Assembly: GCA_902729315.2 (NCBI GenBank) | Contig: LR746265.1 | Coordinates: forward strand, 8,737,392-8,801,391 | Direction: 5' to 3' | Origin: Spirodela intermedia | Taxonomy: Eukaryota > Streptophyta > Magnoliopsida > Alismatales > Araceae | Length of the DNA: 64,000 nucleotides | Shown: positions 1-11,424 of the stretch, one piece after another | How positions within the stretch are numbered: the stretch's first letter is position 1 | How the letters are laid out: every line of letters begins with the position of its first letter | Position numbers and translations under genes: made by a program | The notes under the pieces: generated by a model | What the model saw: the letters and a program-made list of their open reading frames with translations, nothing else | Database searches by the model: none | Told to the model about the DNA's origin: nothing

Positions 1-505
1 TGACAATATTAGAAAGCCTCTTAACCCTCAATTTAATTCAAGTAGTACATGTCCTATGTATGGTAAAAATGATCATTTAAAATTTCAATATCATCATAGG
101 CAAGAACAAGTGTAGGTATCCCACGATTTTAGTAAAAATAAGAAATATTTTTCTAATTCTTATAATCCTAATTGGAGGAATAATTTTTCGTGGAGAAACC
201 CAAATAATATTCAAAATCTAAAAGCACTTAGATCTAATTCAAATTTTAAATTTCGTTCAAAACAAGAACATAGATTTCAGAAAAATCGGTCCTCTCAAAT
301 CCAACCTGATGCTATGGAAATGATGTAGCAAATGAGCCAAATGATGCAACAAACTATGAACCAAATGATGTTGCATCAGAAATAAATTATAGAGGCTCTT
401 GGAATAAGAGAGAAGAGAGACAATTACCTAATCAGCCTATAGAAAATCTAGGGAACCGTCCAACAATAGGATTGCAGCAAGGGGAGTCTAGTAGCATGAA
501 TCTAA
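1..505 (+). pseudogene. Gag C-terminal remnant of element L
   Basis: This corresponds to the end of gag in element A. It contains a degenerate zinc-knuckle-like stretch reading CPMYGKNDH (about 50-85), followed by an Asn/Ser/Lys-rich tail and, near 420-500, a QLP.QPIEN.G.RPTIG segment that resembles the end of plant Ty3/gypsy gag. A TAG at about 113 interrupts the frame where element R has CAG. A second TAG near 326 lies in a Gln/Met-rich stretch. Both fit C-to-T decay of Gln codons. It is not expected to encode a working nucleocapsid. Confidence 0.7.
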
Positions 506-539
506 AAAAAACCCACAAAATGAAAATGTTATGACAGTA

Positions 540-1760
540 AATATATTGATCCTTATTTCTAATTATTAGAAGAAATTGATGATCCATTAGAAGTAAATGA
601 GAATATTAAGATCGAAAATATAGTAGTAGAAAAATTGAATAAAATCATTTATTGCTCACAATTGATGAATAAATATAGTGAAGATGATGAGAAAAAAGAG
701 ACCTAGATGAAGAAAGAGTAATTTTGGAGGAGCAAATTTGAATTTAAGTAGAAGGGAGTAAGGTCGAAAATATAGTAGTAGAAAAATTGAATAAAATCAT
801 TTATTGCTCACAATTGATGAATAAATATAGTGAAGATGATGAGTAAAAAGAAACCTAGATGAAGAAAGAGCAAATTTTGGAGCAGCTGATTATGGAAAAA
901 TCATCCAAATTTAAGTAGAAGGGACTAAGGACAGAAATGAAGAAAAATCTATTTTAGGTAAGGAAAAATCAATTGATTTGGGAGATGTAGGAGACGAAAT
1001 TAATAAATCTAATCATAATTTTACAACCATGGATGTTGATAGTGAAGATGATGATGTATATCATATACTAAAATTAAAAAATAACTCTTGGGAAGATGAA
1101 GAATTTGATGAGTTGAGAAACGAAAAGTTAGAAAAAGAGTTGATTCAACTAATGAGGAGAAACGAAAATAATGAATATGAATATAGAGATAATTTTGGAG
1201 GAGCAAATTTGAATTTTACTGAATTTATTAGATCTGAGATTAAAGAAGACAATCCTTCAATCCTTCAATCCTTCAAAACCCATAGCCTATTAGAATTATT
1301 TCTAAGCTTGAAATATTTCACTCCTCGCAAATTGAATAAATATGTATGAAAGATAAAATGGAGTAGGGGAAGATTATGCAGATAAAAGAACACATTAAGA
1401 AATTGATGAGTGGAAGAATTAGATATATCAATTTAGATGAAAAAAATTTAGATTGTGTAAGAGCTAATTTGAAAATTATATGGCCTAATCATATTTTATG
1501 ATCTATTAATAGAAAGTATTTATTAATGAATGAGAGTCTTACAAAACAAGATAGAAATGAGGAAAGATTTTTTTTAAAATAAAAATATTATTTTTGATAA
1601 TTTTTTGTTAATTTCTATTTTGTTTTGACTAAAAGTATGTCAAGGTATATATAAAGTATATGAATTTATGCTAAATCTGAAAAAGAATATCATGAAACTT
1701 ACCTTGGGATACAAATATATTTTGATGGCCATAGATCATCTTATATGATCTAAGAGTTGT
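540..1760 (+). pseudogene. Acidic second ORF of the gag-only element (copy L), degraded
   Basis: This lies downstream of gag, where an autonomous element would carry protease and reverse transcriptase. I see no DTG, YxDD, RNase H or integrase motif. The longest clean frame is 978-1349 (123 residues). It is rich in Asp, Glu and Asn (MDVDSEDDDVYH, EDEEFDELRNEK) and is followed by a frame-shifted region homologous to 21425-21880 of element A. Several TAG/TGA codons break the rest. The same region exists in A and R, so it is a real family feature. I do not recognise the protein. Confidence 0.55.
612..900 (+). repeat. Tandem duplication of about 162 bp inside the acidic ORF
   Basis: A stretch beginning tcgaaaatatagtagtag occurs at 612 and again at 774, and the homology runs through gaagatgatgag. 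Element A has a single copy here. Element R has the duplication too (about 57900-58160 on the other strand), so it arose in the common ancestor of L and R. Confidence 0.85.
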
Positions 1761-3127
1761 CCAGCTAAAGACATTAAATTTAGTGTTGCATGAGACGCAA
1801 CCCATGGTTTTTATTTCATTTTGCTTGATTTTTTTTCTAAGCTCTATTTTTCTTAGAATTTTGTAGTATTTGTTTATGTATTTATTTTTTAAAAAAAGTG
1901 CAAGAGAAGTGTAAGATGAAGTGGAAAATTAAAAATGAGGTTGAGGTGATGTCTTTTTGAGCTTTATCATTTATGAAAATATTTTTAATGCTTAACTTTG
2001 TACATATGCATGCTTCACTTGAAAATTATATTTTCTACATATTCTATTTTGAACTTTCTGTGTCATTGAGAACAATGTCATTTTTAAGTTGGGGGATGAA
2101 GTATTCATTATTAATTTATGCTATAGGATGATTAAGAACATGTGTTTGTATTAGAATAGCAACTGAAAAAATACAAATAAAATAAAATTTGGTAAACTAC
2201 AATATCTATTTTCTGGTTTTCTATCAGGGACAAGACCCTGTCAAAAATAGCAAACAAAAAACATCCCGAAATTTGAAATTCTAGAGACTTTTTTCTCACA
2301 TTTCAATCCCCTAAACATATATTACTAAAATTCGAAATTACAACTATAAAGAGGATAGTTTTGATTTATTTTTGACAAATTTATTATTACTAAAACTAGA
2401 ACTAAAAATAGAAAATAGAACTATTAGAACTATCTAATTTACAAATTTCTTGCATCATATTGCATACATGAAAAATTAAATCAATTAAATTGATTGATAC
2501 CAAAAGATACTAAGAAGATTATTATTGAGTTAAAAGAATAATCTAGTAGCATGAAATGTTGGAATATTCTGATGTAGGATGGGGCAAGAACCCTTGTATC
2601 TTATCAATAAAACTTGAGACCCAGGATAGGGTAGTCGGATCAATCCGATAAGAATGTCTGGACCCTAGACTCTAGGTCTAACCACGTAACCTAAGTATAG
2701 GTAGGCGTACCAATATGTAATATCAACCCAGGACAACTCGGAGAAACACTCGACGATGGTAATTGAGGCCCTCTCGGTCCACATCCGGACAGACGACAAA
2801 ACAATCGTCGTGAGGTAGCCTAGGGCTGCAGCTCACGATCGGTGACAAATGTAGCACAGTGTCAGAAGTCACAATCTGATAACCATCCTATCTTGTCTAT
2901 GTTCTCCTGATAGCGGTAGAGATGAGCTGAGAAAACCCTTCGAGAGATAATTAAACTTAAGAGGAAGGGGTACAGAGCTAACCTTCGGGGCTGTGTAGCC
3001 TAGTGGATCGTGATGGAACAAAGATTCAACGAAGGTAGAGACGTCTAGTGAAGAGCAATGCTCAGCATCGATGGTCGATCCTAGTCCAGAGTCACAGAAG
3101 TCATCGTCTTAGGGCGTGGCACAGTCG

Positions 3128-3250
3128 GCATGGGCGTGGACCTATAGGTGGGCCGAAGGGCACACTAACGGGCATGGGCCCACTGGTGGGCCGAAGGGCA
3201 TGTTAGTGGGTGTGGGCTTGCTGGTGGGCCGAAGGGCATGCTAGCAGGTG
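3128..3250. repeat. GC-rich 38-bp tandem repeat, about 3 units
   Basis: The core ggtgggccgaagggca begins at 3147, 3185 and 3223, giving an exact 38-bp spacing. It lies in the second-family solo LTR. The same array is present, inverted, near 53893-54015. Confidence 0.85.
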
Positions 3251-3352
3251 TGTGCGGCAAGCCGTGCAGCGTGCCCTAGGGCACGCGGGCAGTGGTGCGG
3301 GGTGGGCATGTGGGTCGTAGGAACCAACGCGCGAGGCGCATGCGGCGGTGGC

Positions 3353-3500
3353 GCTTCAGCGGGAATGTCAAGTGTCAGCGGTGCTTCGGTGGGAGGCCGA
3401 GCGTCAGCGGCGCTTCAGCGGGAAGGCCAAGCATCAGCGACACTTCGTCAGGAAGGCTGAGCGTCAACCGTGCTTCGGCGAGAATGCCAAATGTTGGCGG
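3353..3500. repeat. GC-rich 30-bp tandem repeat, about 5 units
   Basis: The core gcttc-gcggga-ggc recurs at 3353, 3383, 3412, 3442 and 3472, a period of 29-30 bp. This produces a 10-residue periodicity in every frame, so the long open frames here are by-products of the repeat and not genes. The inverted counterpart is near 53640-53790. Confidence 0.85.
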
Positions 3501-5544
3501 TTGGGTGGCAAACCAACCATTGCCGAAAGGGTCGGCCTTCTCTGGTGGCACCGAGAAGTGGAGTAGAGGAAGGAGACGATCCAGCCAGCGATACCAAGGA
3601 GGGTTGAGCCCTCCTAGTCTAGGCAGTGCCAAAAACAGTGCGATGACGGCGGATCGTCAGGAAACTCTGGCGGGGGCCTGTAGAGCTTGGACTGGATTTG
3701 GCTCGTCAACACGGCAGCAGGGTCTCTTCTGACGTCGGTGGCAGATCGGCATTCGTCGGCGAATGGCCAGCGACTGGGTAGAGTGGCGGAGGGCGGCTCT
3801 GGCGAGTTTATGGTGGAGTTCCAGAGGAAGAGGCTGCAGTCGAACCAAGAGTCGAGAGACTTCGACGGAGTGCTCAGCGACGGCTCATAGTGAGGCAAAG
3901 CAAGCCCCTTTCATCACGACAGTGTGACGGGGTTCCAGCAGAGGTGGCGGTGGCTGCAGCGGCAGCCACGACCATTTTGTCTGGTGATGGTGGCGAGCTC
4001 CCTGGTGGCAATGAGATGGCCGGCAGCAGCAGTGGTCTTAGGTGGTAGTGGGACTTCTTAGGCAGTAGCATCACAAGGAACGAAGTCCTCAAAGGGGTAT
4101 CGATGGCCTTCCTCTTCCTCCTTTCCTCCCTATCCTAGATCACAGAGAAGGTACTCACAAAATGATAATCTCTCTCAAAAATATAGTGCTCTTTTGAGGG
4201 GGGGTCCTACCTCCCCTTATATGGGGGCCCACAAGTGGGCTAAGGGGAGGTGGGTCCACTTAAGACCCTCAAGCCCATAAGCCACAAAGGCTACAAAAGG
4301 GGCTTATTGGGCCTCTTAAAGAGAGATCTAATAAGCTCCCCTAAAAGGAGAAAGAGGGAGGCCCTCTTATGGTGCTTAAGTGGGCCTCAAATGAAGACCC
4401 AAATAAGCCCCAAAAGAGGCCCAAAAGGAAAGACACATAGGTTCCCCCCCCTTAGGGTTTTAATTGGGCCTCAAAGAGAGACCCAATAAAATCCTAAAGA
4501 AAGGGAGAAAAACAACAACACACACACATAGAAATGGGCCCGCTAACACACAAATGTGAGGCCCAACAAGTCAACGTGAAAATACAAAGAAAGATACGGG
4601 TGAGCTTGAGCTCGTCATCGTCGCAGAGGTGGAATGTTGTCGTCCCAAAGGGCTAGGCCGCATAGCGAAAGCCAAGCTCCTTCATCTTTGTGCGTCGATC
4701 AGGCTGAACTCAGACTACCGATGTCTCCTAAGCTAATGGAGATGGGTCTTGCTTGCCATCATACTCCTTCGACACATAATATATAACATGGATTTGATTT
4801 TACAGATTTTTTACTTCATGATCTTGATGGATAGTACTTACTTAATGTGAAAATTTGATTGATCATTTGAGTTTAATGGAGATTTTTGTACCCCAATCTA
4901 TAGGACCTGTGAGGAAAAATTACTTATTTCGAAAAAAAATAAAAAAGAGAGAGCAATGTGAAAAATCTAGAAACGAAGAGTACACATAGAGGGTGTGAGA
5001 CATTATTCTCATTATTGAAAATCATGTATAGAAAAACACTTACTGTAAAATAAGTGGATAAAGTGAAAGCCCTGAAAATGAAGTGTACACATAGAGGGTG
5101 TGAGACATCATTCTTATTGTCAAAAATTTTCTACGAAAAAAGCTACTTATCCACTATATATATAAAAAAAAAGAGAAGGAAGAAATATAGTACAAACTTC
5201 AAAAATCAAGCCATGAAAAAAAGGAAATATAAGATCAATATATATTCTTGGATGAGTATTAATAATTAGAACATCTTGTAAATATATCTATGAGTGAAGA
5301 AGTGATAAAGATGTGAATAGAAGAAGTGAAGTCTAGATTGTTATTCGAAGAAATGCTTAAACATTTAAGTGCTTGACATCATTCTTAAATACTTGATATA
5401 AGAATCTAAAGTGTCTAAAGGTGCATCATTTCTGATTGTATTTTTTTTCTTTTTATGTATTGAAATATGATGTTTGAGATTTGTAAATTTTTATTTTCGT
5501 AATTCCATTGCTAAGGGACTAGCAATGATTTAAGTTGGGGGGTG

Positions 5545-7147
5545 TGGTAAGTCTTAATTATCATGAGTTAATAATTAGTAAATAATATAGTTTTAGCCTT
5601 AATTCATGATAAATAGACTTATATTTATGTTAAAGTGTGAAAAGTTGTTTTCAATTGATTAACGTGAATTTTTGGGTAATTATGTGGCTTTATACGATTT
5701 TACATGATTTTTATAGTTTTACTTTTGAGATAAATGAAGAAAAAGAAATTAAAATAAAAATAAGACAAAATGGGGGGACCCGCTGGCCAATTGGGCCTAC
5801 AAGTAGATCGGAAGTGCAATCGGGGAGTAGCTGTGAGTAGGGGCTCGAGTGGCTTGGACCAATTGGACACATGTGCGCCACCCCCCTTCCATGTCACTGG
5901 TGGCCAATCGACTGTGGGACAAGGAGTGGTCGTACACATGCGAGAAAGGGACTTGATCAGAAATGTAGTATTACTATATATTCACTAGAAATTTCAGCAC
6001 ACAATTGATGTGGGACTTTTTAACCCACGTCACACCTCCCCAGAAAGGGCGAGGATGCAACCGGTGCAGGTTCAAATCCTCCCAAAGCCAAAATTCATAT
6101 TTTATTTATTTGATTATCGTGACTTTCCTACAGATCGTTGGTGAAGAATTAAGCAACTAGAATCACTGAATCATTGATGAAAATCTTGTCAACACGATTC
6201 GTGGAGCATTGTTACTAAAATTGCTAAACGATTCGCGATAAAAGCATCGCAAATCCATCGAGTAACTCATCTCTGATTGATCGACGAACAAGCTATCATT
6301 GGGAAGAGGACAATCTGTTGGGAGACGAGTCACCACCTCTTGAGAGCATACTAGATGCAATGAAGAGCCTCTTCTTGCTGCACAGATCTGAGGATGAAGC
6401 TTCTTGACACACACCTCACCTGCATCCAGCTCTTCTTTGTCGGGTGACAGCCACTAGAGAGCCGCAAAGTTGTCATTTTTCCGTTCCACTAGGGGTGACA
6501 GCCGCCAGAGAGGATTCAACAACCCATTCATTGATCTTTAGACTTTGCAAGGAGATCTAGAGATTGCTCACATTGTCTTTGTCCAAGGAGAGCCTTCAAG
6601 GCCATGGACACTACACGACAATCCTCCCGAATGCTCAAGATTCTGGTGCATCGCCGACGCATCACCGCCTTGACGTCGGAATTTTATTTTCCTACTTTCA
6701 ACTTAATTTTCGTTCCATTTAGTGATAATTTGTTGATTTTAAATTTACAAAGATATACTTCATTTCATTACGATTCTTCTGACTTTTGTAAGAATCACTA
6801 GGTGGAACTCTATTTTCACCCGATTTGCATTCGCCAAGTGCTAGCATCATCCTGATGTCTACACCCGTATTTCTTTTTTTTGTAAATTTTAAATATATTT
6901 CATTTTCATTTACTAGTATAAAATTCATAGAAAATAGTATTCTTTGAGGACAATTTTGAATAATTGCCAGATACTATATTACATCCCTCTGATTGACCTA
7001 GAAAATTACCATTATTTTTGAAATTTTTATTGAATTATAATTGATATATTTATTCAGAAATATTTCTAAATATCTGAAAATTCATATTTTCTAGTTTTAT
7101 AAATTTTAAATTTGCATGATTTACAATACAACGACTAAGTCACATCA
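5545..7147 (+). repeat. 3' LTR of element L
   Basis: The 1603-bp LTR begins tggtaagtcttaattatcat, a one-base variant of the family start TGATAAGTCTTCATTATCAT, and ends actaagtcacatca. The purine stretch agttggggggtg just upstream is the likely polypurine tract. On the minus strand it carries tgatgtgggac (6006-6016) and ctatata (5974-5980), which read in reverse as a USE-like box, 25 bp and a TATA box. Confidence 0.9.
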
Positions 7148-7560
7148 ATAATCAATGTATCCCTTTCTAACATGTGTATGGCCACTCTTTGTCGCATGCC
7201 TAATTGGTCATTGGTGATGTGGAAGGGGAGTGACGCACATGTGTCCCCCTATCAGTTTATCTTTAGCCGCTCAAGCCCTTACTCATGATTCCGCCTGTCA
7301 ATGCTTCCAACCTATTTATGGGCTCGACTAGGTGGCATGTTTTCTCTTTCTTCTATCTTTTTATTTTATTTCTCTTTATTTAACTCAAAAATAAGATTAT
7401 AAAAATTATATAAATTCACATAAAATCCCATAATTAGCAAAATTAACTAACTAAAAACTATTTTTCATAATTTGACGTAAGTATAAGTCTAAATATCATG
7501 AGTTAGGATTAAAACTATATAATTAATTAATTATTAACTCATGATAATGAAGACTTATCA
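7148..7560 (-). repeat. 5' part of an older, reversed LTR (LTR2) that was the insertion target
   Basis: Read on -, it starts TGATAAGTCTTCATTATCATGAG at 7560 and breaks off at ATAAT (7152-7148), where element L is inserted. Counterparts are 25033-25445, 49583-49995 and 39535-39942. Confidence 0.85.
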
Positions 7561-8040
7561 ACCATCTTCACTAAAGTATGTATTTTTTGATTAACATCAA
7601 ACTTATCCAATGATTATATCATCGTATTTGTCTAAGGATCAAGAGAATAGATTACTTGATGTACTTAGGACATAAAGAGAGGTGATTGGCTGGTCCCTCG
7701 CAGATATTTGAGGACTTTATCTATTTGTGTGTATGCACATATTTTATTGTGAGCAGAACTATCATTTCTTTTTATGCATTTCCTTACTAGCTTTTGTTTC
7801 AGACATATTTTATTGGTCGAGTGCTTTAGTTAGAACTATTCAGGGGCAACAATGTAGTAGATGGGGCATAAAAACCAGAATTTTCTTCCCTTTTCCCTTC
7901 TCTCACATGCATTAAGGACAATGCAAGACTTAAGTGGAAGAGGTTATCTCTTCCTTCATTTGCATGCATTATCAATATTTAGTGCATAAAATTAAGAGGT
8001 TTTGATATAAAGGTCTAAAATAAAAGAAAATCAGAATGAG
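7561..8040 (+). other. Retroelement 3' UTR remnant with two deletions, upstream of kinase A
   Basis: There is no gene. It contains catgcattaaggacaatgcaagacttaagtgg (7907-7938), a sequence type found after the coding region of plant Ty3/gypsy elements. Compared with 25446-26465 and with 48508-49582, about 595 bp are missing here, in two deletions: one after gcatgcatta (about 7970) and one after ataaaattaa (about 8003). Confidence 0.7.
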
Positions 8041-8420
8041 TTGGGCTGGGCCGAGCCAAGTGACCCAATGGGCCGGAATATTCAGAGGCTAAAAGTTAAA
8101 CCATCAACAGGTCGACAGTGGAAGCAGAACCGACGAGTTGGCATGACACTTAAGCAGATGTGGGACACGTGGCCCACACGGGTTCGACGACATTTCAACG
8201 GACATCGTGAACAGAAATTGGCACAATTTACGTCAGACCTCAAAGAGAAATGTAATTGGAGATCCGTACCTAATGGCAGAACGTGAAAGAAGAGCGGGTG
8301 ATAGAGTAAGGCTGTCATTGATCTCTCTTTCTTTCGCGCCTTTTCTCGCTCCCTTTGTCTGTCTGCTCTCTCTCACTCTATCTTGCTCTCGCTTTCTTTC
8401 TGTGGATGCGTCCTCGCTCT
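8041..8420 (+). promoter_or_regulatory. Promoter and CT-rich 5' leader of kinase copy A
   Basis: The sequence changes abruptly from AT-rich repeat to gene-like DNA. Two TGGGCC site II-type boxes (8047-8052 and 8069-8074) and a G-box CACGTGG (8166-8172) precede a pyrimidine-rich leader (about 8318-8405), a common arrangement in plant promoters and 5' UTRs. The same block begins copies B, C and D, so each duplicated fragment carried the native promoter. Whether it is active is not shown by sequence. Confidence 0.6.
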
Positions 8421-9093
8421 ACGAAGCACGGCGGAGTTCGGACAGCCTGCCGCCTTCTCCTCTCCTCTCCGTCGAGTTCTTCTGGAACCCTTTCTCGTGC
8501 GCGAATCCGGAGGAAGAGTGGGAGGCCGCATCCGGCGGAGGAGTCCACCGCCGAAGACGCCGAGGTCACGGTCGGCGCCGCCTCACGGAGAGGTCGTACG
8601 TTCCCAGGCTTCTGCTTCCCTGAAAGGCCGCTCCGGGTATGTTCTAGTGCCGTCTTTCGACGAATTCTCGCCTTTCGTTGATTCGGGGGTTATGTTCTAG
8701 TGCCGTCTTTCGATGGGTTCGTGATTTTCTGTGTCGGGGGCATCTTCTTGTGGACTCTTTGGATGGGATCTTTATTTTCTTTGATTTGGACTTTCGGTTG
8801 CCTGCGGTGGTGCGGGTGGTGCGAGATTGCTGAAGAAAGCTCTGGCTTTCCTCCTTCCTCTTATTTATTTACCTTCTTCCGATTTGTTTTGCCGCTTCGT
8901 TGCTGATTCGATTTGATGTTTGGTCTGGGTAGGGGGATCTATCTTCTTCTTTAGACTTCCATCCGATTGCTCTTTGGGGACGGATGAGTGTTACCGTCTG
9001 GAGGAGAAAAGATTATTTCAGCAAGGTTTATCGATTGACGGTGACGGGTGAGCGTGTTGAATCAAGGGGCACATTCGATTTTCGGATCGCTGA

Positions 9094-11424
9094 GCGATCG
9101 ACCAGTTTCTGGAGAAGAACCCGGTGATTTCCGGCAGGAAACAACACCCTCCGTACCTGCAGCTCTCCCGAGCGTTATTCCCCACCCAGAAAAACCATCA
9201 GAACTTGGTGGCGGGCTGTCCTGTTGAGAAAGCAGCTGGAATCGAGGGAGGAAGTGTGGACGAGGTTGTCGGGCTACAGGAGGAAGCGAGGATGTCTCCC
9301 ATCCCGGATCGGGTACATGCTTCGACGTCCCTCATTCCTTTCCTTGACGGCGACTGTAGAGAGCTTTCTCTCTCCATCCCAAAGCACATCACATCTTGAC
9401 AATAGGAATGTCCTATCCAAAATCGACAGGTGCAGGTCGGAAATTCTCCATTATACAAGGTAGAGAGAATGTTGGGTGCAGGAGGTTTTGGGCTGGTCTA
9501 CATTGGACGAAGGGTGGCTGGTGGATCTCAGGGCGATGGGCCCAATGTCTTTAAGGTTTAGTTTCAACCTCCCATCACTCCTGCCAAGGGAATCTTTAAA
9601 TACTGCTGTTTTATGTTGTCTCTTTCATTTTCCTGCGGTGGGTGTAGGTAGCACTGAAGTTTGAGCATAGAAATAGCACGGGTTGCAGATTTGGCCCCCC
9701 ATATGAATGGCAAGTTTATGAGTAAGAAGACACCCCCTACTGCTCTAATTTATTACGTATTGTGTCGATCTAAAACTACGTTCTTCATCTGACTTTGTGA
9801 ATATGGTTTTAGCCATCTCAAGGGATGCTATGGATTGCCTAGGGTGCACTACAAGGGCCGCCAAGGAGATTATTTCGTCATGGTTGGCGTAGAGTCTTTC
9901 ATTTTATTGTTTCCTCGAATTATGTTTTTTATTGAAAGCTAATTATGATATTGTTGATGATGATTGCTGCAGATCATGGACATCCTTGGACCAAGTCTCC
10001 TGGATGTGTTCATATCCATTGGGCAAGTGTAAGAAAATAATCTTGACTTCATATTCAAAGTCAATATTCTGTTGAGAATTGTGCTATTGAGTTTGACTAA
10101 CTCCTTGGACAGAATGCCACCAAATATGGTGGCTTGTATTGCTGTGGAGGCAATATCCATCCTTGAGAAGCTACACCAAAAAGGGTACGTATGGCTTTGT
10201 GGCAGTGTGATATTTTTTCAATTAAATTTTTGCAAAGGTCACAGTAATCAATTCATTGCTCCCTTGTGCACTCCCCTCCCTCCCTCCACCCACACAAAAA
10301 AAAAAACATGCCAGGTTTGTGCATGGAGACGTCAAGCCAGAGAATTTATTGTTGGGTAAACCCAGAAGCTCAGGGGAGAAGAAGCTTTTTCTCATCGACT
10401 TTGGGCTGGGTATGTTGCTGCATTCCAATCACTTCTTGTTTTCACCTTTCGCACCTATTGATTTTAGAGTAGGGTTTGTTTTTCCAAGTATATAAACAAA
10501 TTCGTCTTGACTGAGAAGTCCCTGTCTGTATCAACATCAGTGATATTTTTGTGCTTTGTTCAGAGCCTGTACAAATGCTAATTGGTGTCATTAATATTTT
10601 AATCAGCTTCAATGTGGAGGGACAGTTTGTCAGGCCAGCATGTCAGCTTATGCCAACAGCCAGATAATTTCAGGTTTTTTGGGAAACGATATTCTATTTT
10701 TTCCCTAAATTCTTAGCTAAGAGGAGGATTCATAAAATCTTACCCCTACCTTACTATCTATCTCATGTTCCCTAGGGGCACAACACGATATGCAAGCGTC
10801 CATGCACATTTAGGCCTCACAGCGAGTAGAAGAGATGATCTTGAGTCATTGGCCTACACTCTGATTTTTTTGATTAAAGGAAGGCTGCCGTGGGAAGGCT
10901 ATCAGGTTTGCTTTCACCTCTACTTGTACATGTTCTCCCATCTCTTTGATTGATCACTTGCTGATTCTTATGCCAACTATGTAGGGGAATGACAAGAGGT
11001 TTCTAGTCTTCATGAACAAGACTGTAACCTCCCCCGAGACGCTGTGTGGTGGCTGTCCCCCTCCTTTTGCACAATTCCTTGAAGCAGTGAAGAAGATACA
11101 ATTTGTTGAGCAGCCCACCTACTCGAAGCTCATTTCTCTTTTTGGAAGCTTGATATGCCCCCCCTGCACCCTGTTAAAGACCATTCGGATTGATGCAATT
11201 TTGAAGGTGGTTGCAAACATGACATCACTGAAATTACCTCACATATTTTTATTTTATGTCAGATGGTTTTATCTCTTTTTCATGGCTCTATCATCTGTTG
11301 TTAAATAGGCTGACCATGTTTCCAACAGGTTCACCAAAAACGTGGAAGATTGCAGGTAAATAATGAAGAAGATGAGTGTCATAGAAAGAAACGGATAAAA
11401 TGTTTGATTGATGACAGACCATGA
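9094..11424 (+). pseudogene. Casein-kinase-1-like (MLK/EL1/HD16 type) gene fragment, copy A
   Basis: Eleven exon-like blocks with GT-AG borders join into 408 open codons: 9094-9312, 9430-9555, 9648-9721, 9813-9882, 9973-10028, 10113-10184, 10315-10409, 10607-10673, 10776-10905, 10985-11206 and 11329-11424 (TGA at 11422). Kinase landmarks in order are the glycine loop GAGGFG, ALKFEH with the catalytic Lys, [18 protein letters not shown], the catalytic loop [13 protein letters not shown] split across an intron, [23 protein letters not shown] and GRLPWEGYQ. Plant CK1-like MLK/EL1 kinases are nuclear Ser/Thr kinases. The long C-terminal domain that follows the kinase in this family is missing: the frame ends soon after a KRGR/basic segment. 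No family-type N-terminal start is seen; the first in-frame ATG is at 9292. A leader intron probably starts at 8637. The kinase domain is intact but the gene is truncated, hence pseudogene. Confidence 0.85.

Larger units (their letters stand above)
2570..4761 (-). mobile_element. Solo LTR of a second LTR family, inside element L
   Basis: This 2192-bp block is absent from the same place in element A (about 22695). It starts TGATGTAGG and ends GCCATCA. It is bordered by TATTC (2565-2569) and TACTC (4762-4766), a decayed 5-bp TSD, and the empty site in A reads aatactcc. No internal region or second LTR is present, so it is a solo LTR. It is much more GC-rich than its surroundings. Minus orientation is suggested by a TATA box (tataaggg at 4216-4222 read on -); an AATAAA near 2606 on + leaves this uncertain. 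Confidence 0.82.
1..7147 (+). mobile_element. Gag-only LTR retrotransposon L, 3' part (cut by window start)
   Basis: Position 1 matches position 20456 of complete element A, so the 5' LTR and the gag N-terminus lie outside the window. Visible parts in order are the gag C-terminal remnant, a degraded acidic second ORF, the gcaacccatgg motif near 1800, a 3' UTR interrupted by an unrelated solo LTR (2570-4761), and a 3' LTR (5545-7147). ATAAT at 7148-7152 is the right-hand TSD and continues into an older reversed LTR, exactly as at the right end of element A. From 7147 back to about 2830, L pairs with R by the rule x + y = 57143, and they look nearly identical. Confidence 0.88.

Noticed and set aside
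3248-3900. Overlapping GC-rich open frames, up to 146 codons (and 173 codons at 53329-53850)
   Set aside because: They follow the 30-bp tandem repeat, whose length is a multiple of three, and lie in a solo LTR. No domain is visible.
8207-8906. Several open frames of 60-138 codons across the kinase 5' leader on both strands
   Set aside because: They overlap each other in all frames, lie in a CT-rich and GC-rich leader and leader intron, and have no recognisable domain. Their identity in four copies reflects duplicated DNA, not coding constraint.
9124-9399. Single-exon reading of 9124-9399 as a gene starting at GTG
   Set aside because: Only the part up to 9312 matches the kinase family. The rest is intron. 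GTG starts are not expected in plant nuclear genes.
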